This document shows, piece after piece, positions 48,939-61,236 of a stretch of 64,000 nt of DNA (the first letter of the stretch is position 1; every line of letters begins with the position of its first letter). The stretch lies in NCBI GenBank assembly GCA_038501195.1, contig JBBPUQ010000008.1, positions 3,420,501 to 3,484,500 on the forward strand, read 5' to 3'. This DNA comes from Nemania diffusa. Taxonomy: Eukaryota; Ascomycota; Sordariomycetes; Xylariales; Xylariaceae. The position numbers and the translations under genes are program-made. The notes under the pieces are model-generated. The model saw only the letters and a program-made list of their open reading frames with translations, did not search any database and was not told the origin of the DNA.

Positions 48939-49537
48939 GAAGGGGGATCTCATTCACTGATCTTAGAAGATAGTAGTCTTCCACTCCGAGGCGTAGGTAT
49001 ATATGCTTTTGACCCCTTGTATAGGTCGTGGAATTGGGGTATTTTCGAGCCTCCAAAAGACGGAGGAATTGTCGGGATAGAAAATGCATCATGGTGTGCC
49101 AGAATACCTGGCAATGTGTACAGATGGACCTGATAGACTAAGAGATGCATTGAACGTTGGGACTTTTTTCCGCTTTCGGGAAAGAACAAAACCTAGATAA
49201 GACAGAGACGAATGTCTTCCCGTAGCGTCGTCCGATAAAGCACAACTCCAATCTGCATTCATAGAATTCTAAGACTGGTTAAGTTGTGATGATACCGAAG
49301 CACGAGGTGTTACTGGTTTTCACATCTGTCTCCTCGGCCTGCTAAGTACGGGTAATCGTATTGTTACAGATGTCCCTTTGTATTTGCACAAGAATCCACC
49401 GCCCAAGGCCCCGTTTAGATGTATGATCATGCCAAACCCTCGACTCATTGGTAGTAAGAATTGTGCGATCGTGGGTTAGTTGAACGGGTAAAAAACTAGG
49501 TATTTTTTTTATATGCTTATACGCCTGCCAACCTAAT
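48939..49537. other. Convergent intergenic region
   Basis: Spacer between the 3' ends of ALT1 and RPN7. Nothing coding is seen. Confidence 0.5.
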
Positions 49538-51207
49538 CTATGCCCGCTCGCTCCCCCGTAGACGCACGGCCTGGCCGTATTTCTGCAGCTTCGTAATGAG
49601 CTGATCTCCCTGCTTCACGACGTCCTGGTATTGCTTATTCTTATCATCTGGCCGATTCGTCTCGATGACGCCCTTGCCTGTGACGCGGTCGATAGTGCAG
49701 GGGATGCGGCCGCCTGCGATGAACTTGGCGAGATCACTGTTTTCAAGAGTATGGTTAGTTTTATAGCGTCAGGATCGCGTGCCCTCGGTAGGTTGGACAT
49801 ACCGGTCTAAGAAATCTACCGTGACGCCGAAGTCGTTCGCCATGCTCTCGAGACCCACCACGCGGTAGCTCTGCAAGAGCTGCTGGTACGCACGGAGGCG
49901 CATCTCGCGGATGAACCATCCTCGGTGCTCGAACAGATACCGGTCTTGCGTCAGGAACTTCTCTTCCACGAGGGCCAGGGCCTGGAAGAATAGCTTGTAG
50001 TGTCCGTTGTACAGGCTGTTCACGAGCTGGGCGAGGGACGAGAAGTCAATGGCCAGCTCGGTCTCGGGCTGATCCATGCCCGTGCCTAGAGTAGTTAGAT
50101 TGACGGCCGTCGTGGGTTTCGCCGAGGCGCTGGGCGCGGCGGTGCTCTTAGCATCCCGCATCTCGGCATCCTCGGCTCCGGGGCCGGCGGAAATGGCACC
50201 GGACAGGGCCAGCAGCTTGTCGTCGCCGTCAGCTCCCAGGATGGCTTTGATCTCAGGTGCGTCGACGACCTTGCTCTTGAAATCAACGCGCTTCAGGGAC
50301 ACGGAGCCGGCGAGAACGGAATAGACGACGAGGCTGGAGTAGGTGCAAAGTTCGTAGCTGGTAAAGGTGGAAAGAGAGTCGAGGAGCAGGGGGGCGGCGA
50401 GGTTATAGGAGCGGACGGTGAGGAGATGGAGACCCTCGTAGGCCTTGAGGCGGTTGCGGCGGTCCCAGTCACCGCCGCTCTCCACGAGTGTCTTCGCTTT
50501 CGTGACGTATTTCTTGACAAGGGTGCGGTCGTTGTAGAATAGGCCCATGCGAATGATGGCGAGGACGATGTCGATCTTGGTGCCTAGAATGCCGTTCTTT
50601 TCGAGGACATCCTCGTAAGCTGATATCGCCTTGTCCTGTGTGTGGCCCGTGGTCAGCATCGCAGCGGCAGTGTGGCAAGGAAAATCATTGAGCAGAGAGA
50701 GATCGAAAGATCAGGCGATCAGGAGACTCGGCGTACTTTGTCACCAATCTTGGCGAAAAACTCGGCGCGCTTCCCCCTCGCGGCCATGATCTCGGTATCG
50801 CCAGCCTTCTCAACGGCCTCGTCCTCCTCCTTCTGGATCTCTTCTAGCTCCTTGTCGTTGTCGGCCTTGAGCTGCTGGTAGACCTGCTCATCCCACGGCA
50901 GATTCGCACCCGACGTCACGCCACCGCTGGCCATCATGCCGGCAGCAGCAGCACTGGGTTTTCGGCCGAGGGGCTTCTGCTGTGCGGCTGTACCTGACGT
51001 GGTCTCGCCGGCGGCATTCAAGATGCCTTCAGCGGGGTGGGCGAGGTACTTGTACAGAGGGGCCATCTTGTGCTCGCTGATGGCATCCTGTAAGGTCTTG
51101 ATGGCGGCTTGCTGGGCCGGGCGGGCGGCGTAGGGATTCGTGAGGGTGAAGACGTGCTGCGACAGTGGCAGCAACGGCCATTTCGCGTACTGCGGATCGG
51201 CGCCCAT
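49538..51207 (-). CDS. RPN7: 26S proteasome regulatory subunit RPN7 (PSMD6 homologue)
   Basis: Three exons, 50737-51207, 49803-50635 and 49538-49736, give 500 residues; introns are 101 and 66 nt. ATG 51207 yields MGADPQYAKWP, the usual RPN7 start; an in-frame GTG lies two codons earlier. RPN7 is a lid subunit of the 19S particle. TPR-like helices run through AKIGDKDKAISAYEDVLEK and LGTKIDIVLAIIRMGLFYND. The PCI domain includes SYELCTYSSLVVYSVLAGS and YFxHR-type sequence near RYLFEHRGWFIREMR. The C-terminus is TIDRVTGKGVIETNRPD followed by KQGDQLITKLQKYG, highly typical. It is longer than the yeast protein (429 residues) because of Ala/Gly/Ser-rich insertions near residues 65-100 and 240-275. 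Confidence 0.95.
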
Positions 51208-52018
51208 CTTCACAATCGGAGCAGCGAGAAAGCGTGATGGTGGTGATGGTGATGGTGATGGTGGATGGCGGATGACTGGCGGCCTTTTGAGGCAAGTAAG
51301 GCTCGCGTAGGCAGGCGGCGTTTGCTTAGTAGCGTCTAGTTCGACGTGAGTTTATTGCTGCTATCTTAAGTATTCTATTAGGTTTAGGTAGTTCAGATGT
51401 CCAAGTAGGTAGGATGTCGTTCTGAAGAGTTCAATTACCAAGACGATGCACCAGCGGCAGGCGTCCAGGGCAGACGTAATTACCTAGTGCTACCTGTAAT
51501 GTAGGTAGACTACCAGGTACCTAAGGTACCTAAGGTACCTGATGTAAGTCAGTCGGTAAGCCACCAATAGCACCAGGCTGTATGGCTTTGAGGTGGGGCG
51601 GGCTATCGAGAGCCTCAAATGCGAGAAGGCATCGGCGGTACCTAGGTACCTAAGAGACATACAGTACAGCTGTACGGTATTCTGTACAGCGCATCTACAT
51701 AGACTACATAAGCTACCCTGCCCATTCCGGAGGAGCGTTCCTTAGCTCGAAAGGATTCCTCGACACGACTAGATACGACCGACTCTTTGACCAGCCCCGA
51801 ACATGATTCTTTAATTGATCAATGAACCAAACTCTAAACAGAGCCGCTAGATTGATCTTACTCACAATCGTTCTTTCCAATACCTAACACCACGACCATT
51901 CTGCATATCGCACACTCGAACCGCCAACACAACACACAACAGACAACACACAATACCTAACCCCCGTAACCCCTAGCCTCCAACCTCCAATCCCCAACCC
52001 CCAACCTTGCCTCTCGCA
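51208..52018. promoter_or_regulatory. Divergent promoter region of RPN7 and ABD1
   Basis: About 810 bp between two divergently transcribed housekeeping genes. It contains a GGTGAT repeat in the presumed RPN7 leader (51235-51264), repeated GGTACCTAA units near 51516-51541, another GGTACCTAGGTACC near 51637-51652, and a C/A-rich leader before ABD1. No Rpn4-type GGTGGCAAA site was found. Confidence 0.6.
51235..51264. repeat. GGTGAT hexanucleotide repeat
   Basis: About five copies of GGTGAT with small variations, immediately upstream of the RPN7 start codon. Confidence 0.8.
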
Positions 52019-53518
52019 ATGGCAGGCGACGCGGGTACCGAAGATCTCCCCCAACCTTTCGACGCGAAGAAGCTTGGGCCAGTCAAGCGACGCAAGCACA
52101 GCAAGTCGCCGTTGTTGAAGTCGCCATTGAGAGAGCCAAATCGAGGCGCTGCTGGCCGAGATGACCTGCCCTCCATCGACGAACTCCCACAGCCTTTCGA
52201 CGCCAAGAAGCTCGAGCCCGCCAAAAAACGCCAGCGCTCGACGTCGCCCTCCGAGCCCGCGCGCAAGCTCAAGCGCCCAGGCCAGCGAGCCCGCATATCG
52301 TCCAACGAAGCCGCCGCCATTCGCCAGCGCCATGAGCAGCGCGAGCGCGAGTCGGCACAGGTCGCCACCGCCCTCGAGCAAAGGGGCATCAACGACATCG
52401 TGCGCCAGCATTACAACGCCGTGCCGGAGCGAGGGCGAGACTGGCGCAAGACGGGGAGCCGCATCAAGGGCCTGCGTGTCTTCAACAACTGGGTCAAGAG
52501 CACCCTCATCCAGAAATTCTCCCCTGACGAGGACCACACCCCCGGCGCCCAGCAGCAAGGCCGTGACATGGCAGGTGCACGTGGACACGAGCTCATCGTG
52601 CTGGACATCGGCTGCGGCAAGGGTGGTGATCTGGGCAAGTGGCAGCAGGCCCCCCAGAGAGTGCAGCTCTACGTCGGACTCGACCCCGCCGACGTGTCCA
52701 TCGACCAGGCCAAAGACCGGTATCGAAGCATGGGCAGCCCGGGCGGCCGAGGTGGCCGGGGCGGCAGGGGCGGTCACAGGGGCGGCCGCCCGCTACACCT
52801 GCTTGACGCTCGTTTTTTTGTCAAGGACTGTTACGGCGAATCGCTCGGCGACGTCGAGATTGTGCGCCAGGTCGGGTTCGATCCCTCGCCCATGGGCCGC
52901 AGTGGCTTCGATATCGTGAGCATGATGTTCTGCATGCACTATGCCTTCGAGACGGAAGACAAGGCTCGCATGATGCTGCAGAACGTGTCCAGTGCGCTCA
53001 AAAAGGGGGGCCGGTTCATAGGGTGCATACCCAACTCAGACGTCATCAGTAGCAGAGTCACCAAATTCAACGAACGCACCAGCCAGAAGAAAGAAGACGG
53101 GCCCGAGGAAGGGGAAGAGCCGTCGGAAGACAAGGAAGAGGGCGAGGCGGAAGAGACGGCAGAATGGGGCAATGACTTGTACAGGGTGAGATTCCCCGGC
53201 AAGACGCCCGAGGACGGCATCTTCCGCCCACCTTTTGGCTGGAAATACAGCTTCTTCCTCGACGAGGCCGTCGAGGAGGTTCCCGAGTACGTGGTGCCTT
53301 GGGAAGCATTTCGAGCTATTGCCGAAGACTACAACCTAGAGCTACAGTATCATCAGAGTTTCCGGGACATCTGGGAATCGGAGAAGGACGACCATATATT
53401 GGGCCCTCTCAGCGAGCGTATGGGTGTTCGTGGCAAGGGCAGGGGTCCGCTTCTCGTCTCGCCTGAGGAAATGGAGGTGGCCAACTTCTACGTGGCGTTC
53501 TGCTTCTACAAGGTCTAG
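52019..53518 (+). CDS. ABD1: mRNA cap guanine-N7 methyltransferase
   Basis: A single-exon gene of 499 residues from ATG 52019. It transfers a methyl group from S-adenosylmethionine to N7 of the cap guanosine in the nucleus. The family block DIVRQHYNAVPERGR (126-140), SRIKGLRVFNNWVKS (147-161), SAM motif I LDIGCGKGGDLGKW (195-208) and the C-terminal NFYVAFCFYKV are all present. Two unusual additions are seen. The N-terminal tail contains a near-exact tandem repeat, DLPQPFDAKKLGPVKRRK at 9-26 and ELPQPFDAKKLEPAKKRQ at 55-72. A glycine/arginine run (GGRGGRGGRGGHRGGR) sits in a loop near residue 245. An acidic insertion (residues about 365-385) is also present. The gene is divergent from RPN7. 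Confidence 0.97.
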   Translation: MAGDAGTEDLPQPFDAKKLGPVKRRKHSKSPLLKSPLREPNRGAAGRDDLPSIDELPQPFDAKKLEPAKKRQRSTSPSEPARKLKRPGQRARISSNEAAAIRQRHEQRERESAQVATALEQRGINDIVRQHYNAVPERGRDWRKTGSRIKGLRVFNNWVKSTLIQKFSPDEDHTPGAQQQGRDMAGARGHELIVLDIGCGKGGDLGKWQQAPQRVQLYVGLDPADVSIDQAKDRYRSMGSPGGRGGRGGRGGHRGGRPLHLLDARFFVKDCYGESLGDVEIVRQVGFDPSPMGRSGFDIVSMMFCMHYAFETEDKARMMLQNVSSALKKGGRFIGCIPNSDVISSRVTKFNERTSQKKEDGPEEGEEPSEDKEEGEAEETAEWGNDLYRVRFPGKTPEDGIFRPPFGWKYSFFLDEAVEEVPEYVVPWEAFRAIAEDYNLELQYHQSFRDIWESEKDDHILGPLSERMGVRGKGRGPLLVSPEEMEVANFYVAFCFYKV

Positions 53519-56500
53519 ATGTCGTGGACTAGCCTGGTCATCTACACGTGCGTGAGCAACAGCGTCTGACAGCCCACTCTAATCATGATATGTATATTAA
53601 AACAGCTAACGTGAACATGGTTAATGAATTCCGCGACTATTCTCTATAGTATCTAAGTAGGTAGGTATCTGCACCATCTAGCCTAATCGTTAATCAATGG
53701 CAAGTGTATGTCAGGCACGCTGAATATCTCGAGACCTGTTACACAATTCTTGATACATTCAAATGCTAGTTGATAGTGACAAGCAACGTTGTCGGACGAT
53801 TTAACTAAATCCATAGAAATCCAATACCTCAAGTCAGCATGAGCATCTTCTTCACGCCCGTACCCAAAGGAGTGCAAGGTCACCAATAGCTCCCCGAATC
53901 AGCTATGCTAGCACTCACAAAGCCGCTACTTATGACATGCTACCTAAGCTATGCATACTACTAGGGATACAATTCGTTAGCTCAGCTACTACGATAGCTA
54001 TCGAGCACGGAAAGAAGTCAGAAGTCTATAGCATCATTTTTTTATTTTTTTTAAAAAAAAAATATGATATTCTGGCTGGGTAGCCAATCGATCTTTGCTT
54101 ATGTTATAGGTTCACTCTAACCCTTGTGTCTGGGTGTTGGGGAATAACAGAAAACCAGGCCTAATATCAAGTTATGTCTATCTCACTAGTTCAAACTACA
54201 ACAAGTCGACCTAGGCAAGGTCTGTCGTCTGTTATAATCGACTCTTCTTTATATATACATATATACATGCATATATAGATATCGGATTCACTGGCCAAGT
54301 CTCCCCTTTCCACCTCTTCTCTACACACGACCAACTTCTTGCTACGTCTTGGGTGCTCTGATGCACGTTTATATGTTAGCCTCGGTAACCTCTTTGAAAG
54401 TAAGAAAAAGAAAGCTGGGGATTCCAACAAGACGCCTTATAACTGCATGTGTACTCCCTCTCGACCACCAATCACCGATGTTTCCACCCTTGGCCCTTGG
54501 CCCACGCGCCAATGCCGAATACAAGCTCATCCTGCATAGAGCGGGTAGCCGTAGGCGTTTTCGTATGATGACTCGAGACATGGGTCTTCGAGAGAGGGGG
54601 ATCAGCACATCCGTTGGAGGTTTGGTGCCCTTCTAGATCGGCAGAAGACTCCAGGCCTGCAAATGCTCCTACGAGGCGATCCTCGTGGTGGTATTTGAAA
54701 TATGATAAGGGCTTCAGGTTGGACGAGACCTCGGCAGTGCGTCTCGGTTCAGGTATATCTACGTGAGGCGATTGTGATGCAGAAGCTTGGGCGGTCAACC
54801 TGTTAGTGGACGCGGCGGGCACATCTGTGTTGGTAGCATGGCCTCTATTATTCGAGGGTGATAAATCACCGTGGCGTATGATCGTCATCTGGTGGAAGAG
54901 CCGTCTGCTTTCAGCTCTCCTCGAGAATTCTCGGCCTGGAAGCCGGATGTAGGGCTGAGGTACGTGTGACAGGAGTAAGACGCTAGTCTGAAGTAAATTC
55001 GCACGGCATGTCGCGTAGTATATCTTATGAGCAGTGGTAGGACAAGGTATTAGTGCGGCAGCGATATCCTCTTATTTATAACGGCTAGGAAACGCAGAAG
55101 TTCAACTTGGCTACGTCTTAACCACGCACCTAATAACACGATAAGCAGCCAGCTGCTGTCTACGAGTAGAATGGACCAGGCCAACACCTAATAGTAGAGT
55201 CGTTGCATCAGGCCAATAACGCCAAGAACCAGTCCAGTGTCGTTGCGCTCGCTCGCTCGCTCGTTCGTGAGTTTCCGTTGACGGGCCGCCTCGGAAGGCC
55301 ACAACCTCCAATAGGAAGCAAGCCACCATCTCACCATCTCACCATGGCAGCTGTCTATCAAATGATATAGCTTCTTTGCATGCTATCCTACTCCCTGACG
55401 AGGCGGGATACACTATTTCATGTAGGCATATCTGGAATAAGAAAAGATCCAGCGCTGCAAAGAAGCACACCAGAGGAGGACGAGGGATATCATCGTGCAT
55501 TAGTCACCGGAGAACCCATCCGGGGCGCCATGCATATAGGTGTGCATGTATGCATGTCATATTCGCCGCGGGGAACGATCCGTGACATAGACTTGGGACA
55601 GAAATGGCCGCCTAGAGTAGCATCCCCCAAACCGGAAAGGCACGGCTATAGTTGCAGCGCAAAAACATGACGAACCATTGGAGAAGACGACCGAAGACGA
55701 CGGATCGTCATCGCAGAAGCCCAGGGAGCCGACCGGTTGCTGGGACCACGTACCATCTCGTCCGGGGTCTCGTTCTGGGGTTCTGGTTGGTGAGCAGCTA
55801 TCAGCAGCCCCAATCCAACGCGTATTACATCGAACATAGCAATCGGGCGCCGCGTCGTATCGTGAGCCCCAGAACACACCGACATTCGCACCGCGAGCCC
55901 TCTCCCATCTGCTATGCCGCCTACCTATATGATCGGGAGTGTGTCCCAAGGTTGTGGTCTACCTCGAGTCCTAAGCTGGCCGTAGAACATATCTAGACCG
56001 ACACAGATTATGTGGAACCGGCTGACTTGGGTGCCTATAATACAACTTCTATTCATACGAGTAGCGTAGGTATGTACGATGGACGGGTAGCACAACCTTG
56101 TAAAAAATTAAAAAATAAAATAAAAGTGCAATAAGCTGGTGATGACATACTCGTCAAGGTGAGCAGCAGTTAGGTATCCAGGCAGTTATCCCGGCAGTTC
56201 CCTGGGTAGTGGTAATCATAACTCGGGCCCGGAGTGGGACAGCTAATTTCGCAGAAATATGATAGATCATATCTGCCATGTTCCGCCGGAAGGGCAGTGC
56301 CGCCTAGGCTAACCTAACCTAACCTACCTAGCAGTCGTCTCGCTAACTCCTGACTACGCCGCTGGAGCGCTCAGGTGAAGTGAGGCAACCTACGTAGCAA
56401 TTTCCTGCGAGCTATCTCGGGCCGGGGAGTAGGACTCTCTGCTCGTTCTGCTACGAAGTACTTATATGGTGGTTCTTTTTGCTTCGGCATTGATAGCTGA

Positions 56501-59500
56501 CCGGCAAACGAGACGAAAACTTCCCGGGCGGCACAGGACATGGTACAGGAAGAATGATCGAATAGAAAACCGGTGATTGGAAACTTTTCTTCTAAAAATA
56601 AAATTTCAACATCAGGTTTTCGCTAGATAGATAGTTGTCACTTGTCTAACTAATTACTAGATAATTACTAATATGGTAAGACTTGGGCTTAGAGTTTCTA
56701 TGTAAAAGGTCAGTGCACTATCTTAGGTACCTAGTATAAACCTAACTTCTTATCGTGAGATCTTATAGTGAGATGATCGCCTTATATGCTATATTAAGTA
56801 TGTTCTAACTATACTCATTCTCCCTTAAGGGCTTGAAGTTATCGGGTTGGTTAAAGTGAGGATTGTTGACACTCTGTATTTAGATTTAAAATAAGTCTCC
56901 CGATAAGCTTTTCGCTCGTGCTACAACTCATTATAGCAAAACCACCAATAAATTAAGATGTGACAGTGAGCCCCCGATTCATGTAGATAGCTTAAAGGAT
57001 GTAGGGTCGGTAAGGGAGCTCGGGTGACTTGGTAGTATTATTTACTACCTAGGTAGTCTACGTCATCCTCTTCAGGAACACATAAGCCTATACAAGCGCC
57101 CCCTGCTTTTCAGATATTTTAAACCAGAGAGAGGCACTTATCACATGAAGAATACAAAGAATGCAACGTGATATGGTTGAGCTCCTCGGTAGGCGGGCGT
57201 GGGGGGGTGGAAAAGGCTAAGAAGATCATTTTCCTTTCCAATGAGTAGCAATGATGAAGCTTACTGAGCAAAACTCGGTTTGGCCACCAGCTAGGTCCAA
57301 GGCAAACAGTACCTGCCTGAACAAGGCCGCGCACCAATGTTCATGGCAGAATAGGCGTGCCGCAGATGGGAGGGGTGGTCCGCCTCATTCATCATAAAGA
57401 TCACGCGACGGGGAAAACCAGGTATCCGGTATTATATACAGAGACGGGAACTACCCTTCGGAATAGTTAATAAGTGATGTATTATTATACTGAGACAGCA
57501 AATTATCCCTCCACTACGAATAGGTGGAGTTCATGAACGGTTAACATGTCAAAATGTCATGGCCGCCGCTGGCAGGGTTTATAGAAGGCATCTTGTAAGC
57601 CACCTGTACTAACAACAGCATCTTGTCCCGATAACTATTATATTTACCATACCACATACAAACTTACTGGCCATAAGCTAGTAATACTGTGTACAAAGGC
57701 AGTTATAACATACACCTTCATTCCTTTCTCCAGTATTTCGGGGTCTTGCTTCCTTCCCCTTCAGGCCTTCTCCCTCGCCTCTGGCCCCCTATATCAGCCT
57801 TTTCCTTCTCTCCCTATCCTCACTAGAAGCTATCATCCTTCACTCTGTATTATTTCACGTAGCTGCTGTTAGCTTCCAGAGATCATTGGTGACTACCCCC
57901 TCACTTGATGTTATCTGCGGATGTCATAGTGTCCAATCCTAGATCAAGGCACTCGAGTCATGTAGACAACGGTTGCGAGGTACGGGGACTCGAAATAGTC
58001 GTGTTCGGTGTACCTAGGCTACCTAAACTCGGTCGGGTTCGCATAGAAAAGGTTTGAATTTGGAAGCTCGCATCGAAAGCTAGATCGCGGCCTGAGCTTG
58101 CACATGAGAAGAATAGGAGGGCCAACAGAATTAAATTATGATCAAACTGAATTGAGAGATAAATAAGTCCGCAGTGTAGTTGAAATTAGAGTACAAATTA
58201 CAATTATTTATGTGGTTTTAGATTTGTAGAATGAGTTATTATTCTAGAGGAATAGTAGGTTTCGTAAGAATTATACTTACATAATATGCCCCATAGTCGA
58301 GAATCAATGAGGTATAGGTAATCTAGAGATCGAATGATAATAATATAAAACGACATACTTCCGTGCTAAGATGTCACGGGAAAACAACGCCGTTCATCCA
58401 TGCTTAAATTAGCCCTATATACCGGGCTCTGCGCGGCACAAGATAAAGGTAAACTACGTAGCCTCTATGGCGTCTCGAAGGCTCAACAATGAATATGCTA
58501 AGCCGACAAGTCTATGACTGCATAACTCAAGAGCGAAGTGAGGCGGAGGCTATAGTCAGGGAGACTTTTGGCATAGCTAGTAGTAATGCGGCATCGGACG
58601 TACGAGTGCCCAGATAAGAGTTCTCTCACCCCGGGTGGAAAGAGACAGCGTTGGTTGAAGTCAGCATGGAACTGCAACCAGATACGCCAACTACGTACTA
58701 GGAAGTCCCCCAGCCGCGCTTGTAGAGACCTTTCTATACTGAATCTCGGCACGTTCATCATATGATCTGGGTGCTAATATCCCATTTTGGTATCGTCTAA
58801 CTCCGGGGCGGTGGTGTTTATGGGGATGGTTCTCACTATGAAGTGAAATAGTAGAAATGAGCATGTAACTTCTTGATGTTATTGTCTACCATGACATTGC
58901 TACAGCCATTAATAGTAATGAAAGGGACAGAGACCTCGAGGACAGCTCATTTCTTCTTCAGGGTGGTTATATTTCTTATTTTAGCGATCGATTCGACGCT
59001 CTCCCGAATTACTCGCATATCCCATGTTCGGGAATATCTAGAAACCTCGGCAAGAAAATAAAAATACTTTAGATCACAGACAAGAGCCACCGCTACTGCG
59101 TTCTCGCCACAAATGCTTAAGATTATTATTCGCATTCCTACATATGCGAAAGCGAAACTAGACATAACCCGTACCTAAACGCTATACATTCCTTAGCCTG
59201 CAACATATTGAGAGGCTATATTATATATATACGTGCACCCCGCCGGCCCACCCTGTGTCCCCAAATATAGAAAGTTCTCATAATATTCTTAACGTCGTAA
59301 ATAAGTGCCCGGACCCGCCGTATTTATTCATATCCCAAGAAACGTCTAAAAAGAAAAAAGGGATTTTCTGATCAGGCCAGTATCCTATTTCTCACTGAAT
59401 CCTCTCGCCGCGTGAGGCTGTCTGAGTAGGCCTCGTCTTAGGGAATGTGTTTCGGCCACTACCAGATTCGAAGTCTGGTCACGAGACTCATGTGAGGGTT

Positions 59501-59615
59501 GCAAGCATAGCTCTCATCAGCCGCGGAGGTGGACCTAATGTTAAAACTAGGTTAGCCAAATGTATACAGCAACAAATGGGCGGAAAGCCCGCCAAAGGTA
59601 GTAGAGCCCCCACCT
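53519..59615. other. Long region without supported genes
   Basis: No recognised gene in 6.1 kb. A 200-codon open frame on the minus strand at 54472-55071 is listed separately. The segment 55380-55996 has overlapping frames of about 100 codons on both strands, none recognisable. Poly-T/poly-A forms a hairpin-prone tract at 54037-54064. CTAACCTAACCTAACC occurs near 56311-56326. Confidence 0.5.
54472..55071 (-). CDS. Unidentified open reading frame, possibly a gene fragment
   Basis: The frame is open for 200 codons from just after a TAA at 55072-55074, but its first ATG is only at 54888, so either the protein is 138 residues or an upstream exon supplies the start. The ATG-less part reads like normal protein (ALIPCPTTAHKIYYATC, VPQPYIRLPGREFSRR), and the region after the ATG begins MTIIRHGDLSPSNN and is then polar and Ser/His-rich. 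HGDLSPSN recalls the catalytic loop of aminoglycoside-phosphotransferase-like kinases, but nothing else of that fold is visible. A TATAAATA lies at 55073-55080. An open frame of this length is close to what chance allows in 64 kb. Confidence 0.28.
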   Translation of the reverse strand, partial: EDIAAALIPCPTTAHKIYYATCRANLLQTSVLLLSHVPQPYIRLPGREFSRRAESRRLFHQMTIIRHGDLSPSNNRGHATNTDVPAASTNRLTAQASASQSPHVDIPEPRRTAEVSSNLKPLSYFKYHHEDRLVGAFAGLESSADLEGHQTSNGCADPPLSKTHVSSHHTKTPTATRSMQDELVFGIGAWAKGQGWKHR

Positions 59616-61112
59616 TCACCTGAGATACTTGGGCACGCTGATGGACATCCTACCTTTCTTGTCCTTCTCGATGCGCACCCCGCGCCTTGGCTCCTCGATT
59701 CTCTCAATCTCCTCCTCGTACAAGACGAGCTCGCCCGTGGGTAGGCGCTGAGCCCGTACAAGGTCACGATCCCTGCTATGACTATGAGAGTGATGATAGT
59801 TCTGGTGGTCACCGTGCCTGTCCCCCACCAATACCAACGGCCCTGTTGGGATAGGATCGCTGACTTCGCGTGGGCCTGCGTCGATGATGACCGGTGTTCG
59901 CGAGGCGGTGTAGCTGGACTGGGGTGCCGTGTTGTAGCTGGCGTAGCTGCGGACGGGCGAAACCTCCCGAATCCTCGTCTCCTTTACAACCTCAACGGGC
60001 GGCGCTGGCGGTACTCTCACGAGTGTGGGTGGTGCGGGTGGCGGGATTGTGAAGGTTTCCTCCCGGCGTTCTTCGACTACCGCACCTGAGACTGAGCGGG
60101 CAGCAGTCAATTCGGCATCGACCTTCTTGTATTCATCGCTAAGCCTTAGCAAGTCATCGATGTTCTGTTGCCCTAGCGCCTTCTGGATGATGACGGTGTT
60201 TCCCTGCGTCGTATTAGCACAGTAATACGCTATAAACGGTTAAGCTATGACGTATGGGATTCGACATACTTCTATCACATAAGGATACTGGAGCTCTACG
60301 ATGGCTCTTACAGAGACGAGGCGAAGCGGGACCCTCGTCTTTCCCTTCTTTGGGTATTCGCTCTTTTGGGTGATGGCGGTACCACCTGCATCGCTGCTGC
60401 TAGAGGTGGTCGATGATGCACGCGAGCTACTACGGTGAGAGCGGCCGCGATGCCTTGGGGCTTTTGAGGTTCGCACGACCTCTCTTTCCACAACACGTTC
60501 GGGATATGTGTGAAAATCATCGTCCCCGAAGCGTTGTGCCTCGGCGACCTTTATCTCTTCGTAGTCGGCCTCTGCGTATATCCTCGGCGGAGGCAGAGCA
60601 CGGGAGCGGGGCAGAGGGATGGGCTCATACGGGTCTGGACGGTAGTCCCTCCGGCGAGGGGGGGAGCCGTAGTCGTCGCGGTCTCGGTCGCGGTCGTACA
60701 GGCGCTGTGCTGGCCGTCGATCAAAGGTATCTAGTGATGACTGGCGCCGGACAAGGCCGGCCGGGCGGCGAGGCGGCGAGGGGGCGCGACGCTCGACACG
60801 GTCGCGCTCTCGTTCCCTGTCGAGGTATATGCGTCTCTCCAGCTCAGGGGGAGGGGAGGGGCGGCGGCGTGGCACCTCGCCATAGACCCTCCTCTCACGA
60901 ACATGCTCCTCCTCCCAGGGTCGTGCAGCGCGACGCTCGACGAATCGCTCGTCGAGAGAGGCCTCGCGAATGCGCTCGCGGGGCGGCGGCGGCGGGCCAG
61001 TTTGATGGCGATCGCGCTCCTCAAAGCGATCCCTCTCGTACACCAAGCGATCATGGTCCCACCGCTCGCCGTAGGCCAGGTCGTCATCGTCGGCAGTTCT
61101 CTGATGCGCCAT
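59616..61112 (-). CDS. Arginine-rich fungal protein, DUF8035-like
   Basis: Two exons, 60270-61112 and 59616-60203, with a 66-nt intron, give 476 residues. ATG 61112 is the first in frame. The N-terminal half is extremely rich in Arg, Asp, Glu and Pro (DRLVYERDRFEERDRH, RRIYLDRERERDRVERR), a disordered RNA-binding-like composition. A serine run near 245-260 follows. The join across the intron gives a conserved-looking segment, ELQYPYVIE then GNTVIIQKALGQQNIDDLL, and a C-terminal block ending EKDKKGRMSISVPKYLR. From memory this layout matches the Pezizomycotina-specific DUF8035 proteins; no function is known to me. The leader upstream is a long GA/CT repeat. Stop at 59616 is preferred over splicing at the AG/GTGAAG just before it. 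Confidence 0.8.
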
Positions 61113-61194
61113 CTCAACCCAGGTAATTGAGACAGTAGTAAAGCGTACACCTATGTCGGTGCCGTATAAACCAATGCAGCAACCAGATAGATGT

Positions 61195-61236
61195 GGAGAG
61201 AGAGAGGGAGAGAGAGGGAGAAAAAGAGAGAGAGAT
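61195..61236. repeat. GA-rich repeat in the leader of the DUF8035-like gene
   Basis: AGAGAGGG/AGAG units on the plus strand; the presumed 5' UTR therefore carries a CT tract. Confidence 0.8.

Noticed and set aside
56311..56326. Possible interstitial telomere repeat (CTAACC)n
   Set aside because: The unit is CCTAAC, not the TTAGGG/CCCTAA repeat of filamentous fungi, and only about three copies are present.
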